Below are positions 7,903 to 12,160 of a DNA stretch of 30,750 nt, piece by piece. Each line of letters starts with the position of its first letter. The first letter of the stretch is position 1. The stretch is from a virus. Under the pieces are notes generated by a model. That model had not been told where the DNA came from. It did not search any database and saw only the letters and a list, made by a program, of their open reading frames with translations. Location: the IMG/VR virus record IMGVR_UViG_3300030688_000091, positions 1 through 30,750 of that record; one strand, 5' to 3'. The translations under genes were made by a program, and so were the position numbers.

Positions 7903-8066
7903 TGATTTGCACCGATAACGCACAGCGCAAACCCAAGCAAGCCAAGCGCTGCCATAAACCACAGTGAGCCGAAAATACGCATCCATGCGCTTGTGTATGG
8001 CTTGCCTTCAATCGCGGCTTTACGCCGCGCCATTGCGTCTAAATCTGGTGCATAATATTTCTTCAT
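7899..8066 (-). CDS. 55-aa single-pass membrane protein
   Basis: Basic N-terminal part (MKKYYAPDLDAMARRKAAIE) followed by a membrane segment (IFGSLWFMAALGLLGFALCV) and a short tail. TTTGGGGG before the ATG is a good ribosome site. Both ends overlap neighbours by ATGA. Probably an inner-membrane protein expressed early with the recombination genes; function unknown. Confidence 0.65.
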   Translation of the reverse strand: MKKYYAPDLDAMARRKAAIEGKPYTSAWMRIFGSLWFMAALGLLGFALCVIGANQ

Positions 8067-8278
8067 AAAACCCCCAAATTAATAAAATTGATCGCCCAAC
8101 GCGCCCGGAACCCTAACCGAAACGCCCTGTGATTTTTAAAACCATCAGCAATACATCTGAGTTTTTCACTTAATAGCGACGGCCTTAATTGTCGGCGCCG
8201 TCTCACGCCGTTAGCTGAGCGATCAGAAAAACATCGGCGCGCTTTGTTAGCTAGACTGGCTGCGCGTATTCGTGCCAA
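8063..8278 (-). CDS. Possible small basic protein (Arg-rich), start uncertain
   Basis: 71 aa from TTG 8278, or 47 aa from an internal GTG (MRRRRQLRPSLL). Very basic (LANKARRCFSDRSANGVRRRR). It ends in an ATGA overlap with the next gene, the spacing typical of this operon, which favours a real gene. No good ribosome site is seen and the composition is odd, so chance is possible. Confidence 0.4.
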   Translation of the reverse strand: MARIRAASLANKARRCFSDRSANGVRRRRQLRPSLLSEKLRCIADGFKNHRAFRLGFRARWAINFINLGVL

Positions 8279-8311
8279 TGATAGTACCGATGTTTATCTC
8301 ATCACTCAAAA

Positions 8312-8335
8312 CTTACCCGGCGCTAACCGGGTAAG
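8312..8335 (-). terminator. Strong hairpin, possible weak terminator
   Basis: Perfect 9-bp stem CTTACCCGG (8312-8320) / CCGGGTAAG (8327-8335), 6-nt loop. On the minus strand only four T follow, so termination would be weak. It sits just after the stop of the 8352-8672 gene. Confidence 0.4.
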
Positions 8336-8351
8336 GTAAAACGGTTAAAAT

Positions 8352-8672
8352 TTATGACGGCGTGGCCGCGCCGGTGTCGGTGTCAACGGCGACTTCGCTA
8401 ACAAAAGCAACATGGACAGAAATAAACACGCCGACAACATGCGAAACATCGTCAACGATTTGAGTGTTAATCCAGCCTCTCGCAGTTAGAGAAATGTTTT
8501 TATTGACCGGCGTTTCAGGCAGCACCGTTAAAACTGTTTTATGAACTTCCAAAACCTGGCTTTGATCGTTTGCATGAATCGGTTGACTATCGACAACAGA
8601 TTGAAATTGGGCTTTAGATAAACTCAAAACCTCGTCGGCATCACCGCCAACAACTGAATAACTGTATGACAT
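8352..8672 (-). CDS. Hypothetical phage protein
   Basis: 106 aa with a clear Shine-Dalgarno (TTGGAGAT, about 6 nt before ATG). Acidic and soluble, with several beta-like stretches (KTVLTVLPETPVNKNISLTA, VVGVFISVHVAFVSEVAV). No recognised domain. It is the first gene leftward after the terminator at 8800-8824 and is followed by a hairpin. Confidence 0.65.
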   Translation of the reverse strand: MSYSYSVVGGDADEVLSLSKAQFQSVVDSQPIHANDQSQVLEVHKTVLTVLPETPVNKNISLTARGWINTQIVDDVSHVVGVFISVHVAFVSEVAVDTDTGAATPS

Positions 8673-8799
8673 TTTTTATCTCCAAAAAAAATTACCCACT
8701 GTTCGGCTTATGGTTGACGCCTATAGTTTTCGCTTTGTAAATCCGCCCAACCCCTACGACTGCAATTAATGACTCATCAATAAGCGGCTAAGCGGATTT

Positions 8800-8824
8800 A
8801 AAAAGCCGGCTCAACGTGAGCCGG
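8800..8824 (-). terminator. Rho-independent terminator after the tRNA-like gene
   Basis: Minus-strand stem CCGGCTCA / TGAGCCGG (8806-8813 with 8817-8824), 3-nt loop, then CTTTTT. It lies 8 nt beyond the tRNA-like 3' end and would end the leftward accessory transcript. Confidence 0.8.
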
Positions 8825-8832
8825 TATAGTAT

Positions 8833-8910
8833 ACGGTAGCTTTGCCGGAATTGAACCAGCGTCTGGGTTTATGACGCCCATGTCTTGCCAACAAGACCAT
8901 CTACTACCGC
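8833..8910 (-). tRNA. tRNA-Met(CAT)-like gene, non-canonical
   Basis: Visible elements on the minus strand: 7-bp acceptor GCGGTAG/CTACCGT; D-arm GTCT-TGTTGGCA-AGAC with GG in the loop; anticodon arm with loop GTCATAA (U33, anticodon CAT, A37, A38); T-arm GCTGG-TTCAATT-CCGGC with a canonical T-loop. Oddities: six instead of two bases between acceptor and D-stem, four extra bases (AAAG) between T-stem and acceptor, a C-A mismatch at the anticodon stem top, and no encoded CCA. It may be a degenerate tRNA. A 48-codon frame overlaps its 5' half. Confidence 0.5.
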
Positions 8911-9015
8911 AGCCCTACCAGATTGCATATCCGGGCCAGAACTCATGTTCACATCGTCACGCCTGGTTCGCGTTTGTAATTCGAGGCCGGATTCTTTCCA
9001 TCCGGCGTAAGTCAC
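8869..9015 (-). CDS. Possible 48-aa protein overlapping the tRNA-like gene
   Basis: Frame from GTG 9015 to TAA 8869. The composition is protein-like (TYAGWKESGLELQTRTRRD, then DMQSGRAAVVDGLVGKTW). An internal ATG (MSSGPDMQ...) is an alternative start. The GTG is 10 nt after the stop of the frameshifted reading frame. The last 40 nt are shared with the tRNA-like structure. No strong ribosome site. Confidence 0.35.
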   Translation of the reverse strand: MTYAGWKESGLELQTRTRRDDVNMSSGPDMQSGRAAVVDGLVGKTWAS

Positions 9016-9024
9016 CTTCTATGC

Positions 9025-9168
9025 TCAGGTTTGCTCATAAGCGCCAATAGTGCGCATTGAATTTGTTTCCGCACACTTATAGCCGATGCGGTAGCTTTTA
9101 TCGCTAACACCATGCCATGTAACCGACTTGCGGAATACTGGGGATGGCGGCGCGGGTAAATCGGTTAT
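9025..9168 (-). pseudogene. Reading frame continuing the 9165-9650 gene after a -1 shift
   Basis: 47 sense codons without any ATG, GTG or TTG before a late internal ATG, yet clearly protein-like (SVTWHGVSDKSYRIGYKCAE, then SMRTIGAYEQT). It joins the upstream gene if ribosomes slip back one base on the A5 run before its TAA (CAA AAA TAA read as CAA AAA ATA ACC). Either a frameshift mutation removed the original C-terminus, or this is programmed frameshifting. Confidence 0.45.
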
Positions 9169-9650
9169 TTTTGTTTTATCAATTCTTTATGCAATGCTTG
9201 CGGCAGCGCGTACTTATAAGCCACAAAATCTTTACCGGTTATGCTCGTCGTGCCGTCCTGCCATGCATTAATCAATTCATTTGTTTTATTAAAACTATGA
9301 AAGTGAGCAATCCTTGCACCAGTTCCATTGCAAAAGTCATCCAATTCGTAAAACACAACAACTGGCTCGTCAACTTTTAAAGTATCCCAAGGAACTTTAT
9401 TTATTTCAGCCAGCACCCTGATAACTTGAGCGTGTTTTTCTACTTGTGAAACTATTAAATCAGTAATTCTATTCATTTCCGTACCCTCTAAATTGTAATA
9501 TTCACTGGCTTCTTGAAAGTCATCAAAAGTTATTGGTGCATTAAAAACAACTTCTTTGTAAATTTCGCATTCACCTTGTTTAAATGCTCGGCATTCAAAT
9601 CCACATCTACCGCTTTGCGCCTCGTCGAAACATAAACCGTGAATGCTCAT
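9165..9650 (-). CDS. Hypothetical phage protein with Cys-rich N-terminus
   Basis: 161 aa. The N-terminus holds four spaced Cys (C7, C16, C20, C28 in the CFDEAQSGRCGFECRAF region), which suggests a small metal site. The rest is soluble (FDDFQEASEYYNLEGTEMNR, VDEPVVVFYELDDFCNG). No known domain recognised. The frame ends within a poly-A context, and a further 47 codons follow in the -1 frame, so the annotated C-terminus may be truncated. Confidence 0.65.
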   Translation of the reverse strand: MSIHGLCFDEAQSGRCGFECRAFKQGECEIYKEVVFNAPITFDDFQEASEYYNLEGTEMNRITDLIVSQVEKHAQVIRVLAEINKVPWDTLKVDEPVVVFYELDDFCNGTGARIAHFHSFNKTNELINAWQDGTTSITGKDFVAYKYALPQALHKELIKQK

Positions 9651-9660
9651 AAATCACCTA

Positions 9661-9942
9661 TTAATCGTAATCACACTCAGGCGTATATTCTGCAATAGCC
9701 TGATAAGCCGCTTCTTCAATTTTGTCTGCAACCTCAGAGTCAAGCAAAAACATTGCGTCTATCCATTGTTTTGCGCCGGTATCGTCTTTTACCAATACCT
9801 CTAAATTCTCCCAAGACTCAATTTCTCCGACTTCTTCCGGTGAGCTGTTTTCGGGCAGTCCACAAACACTGGCAGGAACAAAAGGAGTCGCCTTTACATC
9901 CGCTGAAAATTCAAGGCCAAGTGTTTTAAAGTGTAGGTTCAT
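9661..9942 (-). CDS. Small acidic phage protein
   Basis: 93 aa, acidic. The layout (N-terminal beta FKTLGLEFSADVKATPFVPAS, Pro/Glu stretch PENSSPEEVGEIESWENLEV, C-terminal helix DKIEEAAYQAIAEY) resembles small phage proteins common in enteric and Pseudomonas phages, but I cannot name the family. Its ATG sits in GAAAAGACAATGA, a sequence shared exactly by the next two upstream genes. Confidence 0.65.
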   Translation of the reverse strand: MNLHFKTLGLEFSADVKATPFVPASVCGLPENSSPEEVGEIESWENLEVLVKDDTGAKQWIDAMFLLDSEVADKIEEAAYQAIAEYTPECDYD

Positions 9943-9951
9943 TGTCTTTTC

Positions 9952-10185
9952 CTATTCTTCTGGATAACCAGCAATTTGATCAAAATCAGGATCGCCGATT
10001 AATTCACTTTCAAGAAATATTCTATGCATTCCATCTTTTGGGTTTCTTACTGCCACTACAGGCTCAACGCCTTTTTGAAATGTAATCCCGCAAACTTCGT
10101 ACATTTCCTCATTAACAATATCGTTTCTTAAGTTGACTCTATGAATTACTATTTCCCCTAAGCCGAATTTTGATTCAAAAATCAT
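9952..10185 (-). CDS. Hypothetical phage protein
   Basis: 77 aa; KFGLGEIVIHRVNLRNDIVNEE followed by YEVCGITFQKGVEPVVAVRN suggests a small beta-barrel-like protein. No family recognised. It ends 9 nt before the next ATG, and its start lies in the shared GAAAAGACAATGA context, so translation is probably matched with its neighbours. Confidence 0.65.
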   Translation of the reverse strand: MIFESKFGLGEIVIHRVNLRNDIVNEEMYEVCGITFQKGVEPVVAVRNPKDGMHRIFLESELIGDPDFDQIAGYPEE

Positions 10186-10194
10186 TGTCTTTTC

Positions 10195-10404
10195 TTATTT
10201 GTTTAGCTGTTCAATCAAAGCATCTGCTACGGCAATAGCAACTATTGCGTCATCTTTCCATTCATGATTTGATGAGTTTATGATTATTATTGACATAAGA
10301 TGCAGAGCAAAGTAGTAGCGCTTAGACAATCCAGTAGATATACTGGAGTCGCCGTTTAAATTTGTTTCAACCAATGGAAACGCTAATTGGTCGCCTTGTG
10401 TCAT
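10195..10404 (-). CDS. Small phage protein of the SKRYYFA...ADALIEQLNK type
   Basis: 69 aa. The pattern LSKRYYFALHLM near the middle and AIAVADALIEQLNK at the end is familiar from small accessory proteins in many siphovirus and podovirus genomes; their function is unknown. First of three genes with the same initiation region (GAAAAGACAATGA). Preceded by a roughly 90-nt leader that follows a terminator. Confidence 0.7.
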   Translation of the reverse strand: MTQGDQLAFPLVETNLNGDSSISTGLSKRYYFALHLMSIIIINSSNHEWKDDAIVAIAVADALIEQLNK

Positions 10405-10505
10405 TGTCTTTTCCCATTCAATTAATTTTTGTAATCGCCCGATTGTCGGTTTCCGCGCCTAAGTCGTAGGGAATTGCCGAACCAACCAGGCGATTTCAAA
10501 AAATC

Positions 10506-10523
10506 CCGGCCATGATCGACCGG
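10506..10523 (-). terminator. Rho-independent terminator after the Ser-X peptide gene
   Basis: Minus-strand CCGGTC-GATCAT-GGCCGG stem followed by GATTTTTTG (T run 10503-10498). It ends the 10954-10542 two-gene unit 19 nt after its last stop. Confidence 0.7.
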
Positions 10524-10541
10524 AAATTATTTTTAAGACCT

Positions 10542-10685
10542 CTACCACAACCACGACCGATACCCCGACCTCGACCCCGACCCCGACCTCGACCCCGACC
10601 ACGACCACGACCCCGACCCCGACCACGACCTCGACCACGACCACGACCCCGACCCCGACCTCGAATGTTTTTTTATAGCAATCAT
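10542..10685 (-). CDS. Ser-X dipeptide repeat micro-protein (47 aa)
   Basis: ATG 10685 overlaps the stop of the upstream gene (ATGA), the coupling typical of this genome; TAG is at 10542. After MIAIKKH, every second residue is Ser (TCG) and the alternating residue is Gly (GGG), Trp (TGG) or Arg (AGG), for about 16 repeats, ending YRSWLW. The DNA is a CGACCN hexamer array in which only the sixth base varies (A, C or T). A terminator follows 19 nt later, which supports expression. Frames encoding (Arg-Pro)n on the plus strand and (Gly-Arg)n on the minus strand also exist, but only this one has a coupled start. Confidence 0.5.
   Translation of the reverse strand: MIAIKKHSRSGSGSWSWSRSWSGSGSWSWSGSRSGSGSRSGYRSWLW
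10567..10664. repeat. Degenerate CGACCN hexamer tandem array (about 16 units)
   Basis: Sixteen consecutive CGACCN units in plus-strand orientation; N runs T C C T C A A C C A T A A C C T and is never G. Less regular copies extend left to about 10540. The array lies within the Ser-X reading frame. Confidence 0.9.
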
Positions 10686-10954
10686 TTTAGTACGCCAAAT
10701 GACTCAACCATGCTTGTCATAATGTAAAATTCGTTTGGCAGTGATTGTGCATCTTTCCATTCCGCGCTTGTAAATGCGCCGGTTTCGTAAACAATCTTTG
10801 GGTTTTCGAGCTTGACGTATTTATCGTTTACGCCAACAAGTTTACCTGTGTAAATGTACACCGCGCAAAATAATGTTATTGTTTGCCCGATTAGGCTAAC
10901 TAAGCCTTCATTTTCGACTTCAATTACTTCTACGGTTGGAGCTGCTATTTTCAT
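10682..10954 (-). CDS. Small phage protein (YTGKLVGVN...VYETGAF type)
   Basis: 90 aa. The sequence LIGQTITLFCAVYIYTGKLVGVND, then NPKIVYETGAF and LPNEFYIMTSMVESFGVLK, resembles a widespread small phage and bacterial protein family of unknown function, with a beta-rich SH3-like look. CAAGGA lies about 8 nt before ATG. The leader carries a hairpin-T-run module also found before the leucine-rich-repeat gene. It is coupled to the Ser-X micro-gene by ATGA. Confidence 0.7.
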   Translation of the reverse strand: MKIAAPTVEVIEVENEGLVSLIGQTITLFCAVYIYTGKLVGVNDKYVKLENPKIVYETGAFTSAEWKDAQSLPNEFYIMTSMVESFGVLK

Positions 10955-11023
10955 AATTTTTTCCTTGATTAAAAAGACCCGACACCAAGGCCGGGAAAGG
11001 TTCTTTAAGGGTGTAGCGATAAA
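10955..11023 (-). promoter_or_regulatory. Repeated intergenic module, copy 1
   Basis: Minus-strand order: TTTATCGCTACACC (11023-11010), TTAAAGA (11008-11002), hairpin CCCGGC/GTCGGG (10995-10978) with a T run, then AAGGAAAAAATT-ATG. The same elements in the same order lie at 11338-11405. It acts as terminator of the upstream gene and possibly as attenuator of the downstream one. Confidence 0.6.
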
Positions 11024-11025
11024 AG

Positions 11026-11337
11026 TTATTCTGGTTTATTGTCAGCGCTGTCGGCATACAGGTATCTCAGGCTTGATGGCAGCTCTGGCAGAGTCGTTGC
11101 GCTGTTGGCAGACAGGGTTTCCAGGCTTGCTGGCAGCTCTGGCAGAGTCGTTGCGCTGTTGGCAGACAGGGTTTCCAGGCTTGATGGCAGCTCTGGCAGA
11201 GTCGTTGCGCTGTTGGCAGACAGGGTTTCCAGGCTTGCTGGCAGCTCTGGCAATTCATCAAAACCATACAAATTAAGCTCAGCGCCTGTATCGTTGTTTT
11301 CTTTCCATTCGTTTATCAAATCTTGTGCTGTTTTCAT
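11026..11337 (-). CDS. Small leucine-rich-repeat protein
   Basis: 103 aa. After an N-terminal helix (MKTAQDLINEWKENN) come tandem 18-residue repeats of the form LPELPxSLETLSANSATT, where x alternates Ala/Ser. The LPELPxSLxxL core matches bacterial LRRs of the YopM/IpaH type, although here the units are 18 rather than 20-22 residues and few. Such folds bind proteins, so a decoy or host-interaction role is possible. At DNA level the repeats are nearly identical 54-bp units, so copy number may vary. Flanked on both sides by the repeated intergenic module. Confidence 0.7.
   Translation of the reverse strand: MKTAQDLINEWKENNDTGAELNLYGFDELPELPASLETLSANSATTLPELPSSLETLSANSATTLPELPASLETLSANSATTLPELPSSLRYLYADSADNKPE
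11072..11254. repeat. 54-bp tandem repeat inside the LRR gene
   Basis: Unit starts at 11072, 11126, 11180 and 11234 (CTTG[A/C]TGGCAGCTCTGGCA), almost identical except the A/C alternation; the last copy is partial. In frame, so unit gain or loss would change only LRR number. Confidence 0.9.
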
Positions 11338-11405
11338 TTTTTCCTCGTTTAAAAAATCCCAGCCTAATATTGACCGGGTAGTGTCTTTAATGGTGTAGCG
11401 ATAAA
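11338..11405 (-). promoter_or_regulatory. Repeated intergenic module, copy 2
   Basis: TTTATCGCTACACC (11405-11392), TTAAAGA (11390-11384), hairpin CCCGGT/GCTGGG (11378-11358), T run, then GAGGAAAAA-ATG. Same layout as copy 1. Here the hairpin lies a few bases before the ribosome site of the LRR gene, so it could attenuate it. Confidence 0.6.
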
Positions 11406-11408
11406 TCT

Positions 11409-11522
11409 TTAAGTCTGTCCGTTATGGTCAACGCTGATAATTACTTCTTCATCAGCGTCAACAGAAACGGTTATTTCGTCGCCAGCCGCTAAATGGTCTG
11501 CTGGGTCTCAATCAACATACAT
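11409..11522 (-). pseudogene. First gene of leftward operon, interrupted by in-frame TGA
   Basis: ATG 11522 lies about 13 nt after the predicted start of the leftward promoter. The frame reads MYVD, TGA (11508-11510), then DPADHLAAGDEITVSVDADE and EVIISVDHNGQT to TAA 11409. The downstream part is clearly protein-like and has no start codon of its own. Protein-like codons also precede the ATG (IVLPDIAA). One change from TGG would restore a Trp. Either a recent nonsense mutation or read-through; the four-residue peptide could also act as a leader. Confidence 0.5.
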
Positions 11523-11541
11523 TGCTGCGATGTCGGGAAGA

Positions 11542-11570
11542 ACTATAAATCATTAAAATTTTTTTGTCAA
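11542..11570 (-). promoter_or_regulatory. Leftward sigma70 promoter of the accessory operon
   Basis: Minus strand: -35 TTGACA (11570-11565), 17-nt spacer, -10 TATAGT (11547-11542). A near-consensus promoter back to back with the rightward promoter; their -35 boxes overlap. Confidence 0.7.
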
Positions 11571-11598
11571 ACTTTTATTTGATGTTATAATTTTAGCC
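11564..11598 (+). promoter_or_regulatory. Rightward promoter giving a leaderless mRNA, with operator candidate
   Basis: -35 TTGTCA (11564-11569), 16-nt spacer, -10 TATAAT (11586-11591). The start site would fall at about 11598-11599, on the ATG of the HTH gene, as for lambda cI from PRM. An inverted repeat TCAAA-N6-TTTGA (11567-11582) lies between the boxes and is a candidate operator for both directions. Confidence 0.65.
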
Positions 11599-11787
11599 AT
11601 GAAAAAACTTAAAGAATTGATACAAAAACGGGGCGATCAGGCCAAGCTGGCAAGGCTAATCGGTGTTTCACAACCATTACTATCTTACTGGTTGAAAGTA
11701 GGACAAATTCCTGTGCATCAGATTTATTTTGTTAGCAGGAAAACTGGTATCGCTGAAGAAGATTTATTACCTGAGAAAAAAGAATGA
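11599..11787 (+). CDS. Cro/CI-like (YdaS-type) helix-turn-helix regulator
   Basis: 62 aa. The HTH is visible at residues about 14-35: DQAKLARLIGVSQPLLSYWLKVG. The short size and the VSRKTGIAEEDLLPE C-terminus match Cro/YdaS-type DNA-binding proteins. It has no Shine-Dalgarno, and its ATG coincides with the predicted transcription start, so its mRNA is probably leaderless. It sits at a divergent promoter pair and probably represses one or both. Overlaps the next gene by 4 nt (ATGA). Confidence 0.8.
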   Translation: MKKLKELIQKRGDQAKLARLIGVSQPLLSYWLKVGQIPVHQIYFVSRKTGIAEEDLLPEKKE

Positions 11788-12050
11788 AACCTGAACAAGA
11801 ACCAAAATACAACGTAAACGAACTTGGACGCATTTATAACCGAGAAACTGGGAATGCCATACCAGACGATGAACCCGTATTTATTTTACGGGCGCGAGAT
11901 ATTCACGCGGTTGATGCGCTGGTTGAATATTTGCGTTTGTGCAAAGTCGACGGGCATAAAACAGTTGTAATGAGGCGCCTGCAAGATTTTAAGAATTTTG
12001 CTGCAGATAACCCGGAACGGATGCGCGAACCCGGTAGTCATAGACCGTGA
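11784..12050 (+). CDS. Small phage protein co-transcribed with the HTH regulator
   Basis: 88 aa. The sequence NELGRIYNRETGNAIPDDEPVFILRARDIHAVDALVEYL resembles a known family of small phage proteins with the pattern 'GxIVNRETGxPIPDDEPVFxLRxRD'; function unknown. ATGA overlap with the regulator upstream, GTGA overlap with the micro-gene downstream. Confidence 0.75.
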   Translation: MKPEQEPKYNVNELGRIYNRETGNAIPDDEPVFILRARDIHAVDALVEYLRLCKVDGHKTVVMRRLQDFKNFAADNPERMREPGSHRP

Positions 12051-12106
12051 AAAACGCAATCATAGTCACAATCTACGCCGCATGGTTATCCATAGCTTAC
12101 TTATGA
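12047..12106 (+). CDS. 19-aa membrane micro-protein
   Basis: GTG 12047 overlaps the upstream stop (GTGA). The peptide MKNAIIVTIYAAWLSIAYL is a single hydrophobic helix. Third member of the short rightward operon. The chance of a random frame is appreciable at this length; coupling and hydrophobicity favour it. Confidence 0.4.
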   Translation: MKNAIIVTIYAAWLSIAYL

Positions 12107-12117
12107 CTATGGATAAC
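12085..12117. promoter_or_regulatory. 11-bp inverted repeat with two DnaA-box-like motifs
   Basis: GTTATCCATAG (12085-12095) and its complement CTATGGATAAC (12107-12117), 11-nt loop. Each arm contains TTATCCATA, one base from the DnaA box TTATCCACA. It lies between convergent transcripts next to the sliding-clamp gene. It may also be a terminator-like hairpin, but no T run follows. Confidence 0.5.
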
Positions 12118-12160
12118 TGATAAAGATTTTAGGCTGGTTGAGTAAAGCATAAAGCCGGTT

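Noticed and set aside
7733-7918. Plus-strand 61-codon frame
   Set aside because: Lies opposite the coupled membrane micro-genes and has no ribosome site.
8981-9004. Hairpin GCCGGAT/ATCCGGC as part of a second tRNA
   Set aside because: The loop lacks U33 and no T-arm or acceptor pairs around it; it is inside a possible coding frame.
10425-10493. Seven-bp AATCGCC/GGCGATT pair as a tRNA acceptor stem
   Set aside because: No T-arm or anticodon arm between the arms; only a long-range inverted repeat in a leader.
10459-10644. Minus-strand Val-rich frame across the hexamer array
   Set aside because: Starts at GTG inside the array without a ribosome site and continues through the terminator hairpin; the Ser-X frame has the coupled start.
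10512-10727. Plus-strand frame encoding an Arg-Pro repeat protein
   Set aside because: No ribosome site, opposite to all neighbours, and overlaps the end of a well-supported minus-strand gene; the array itself explains the open frame.
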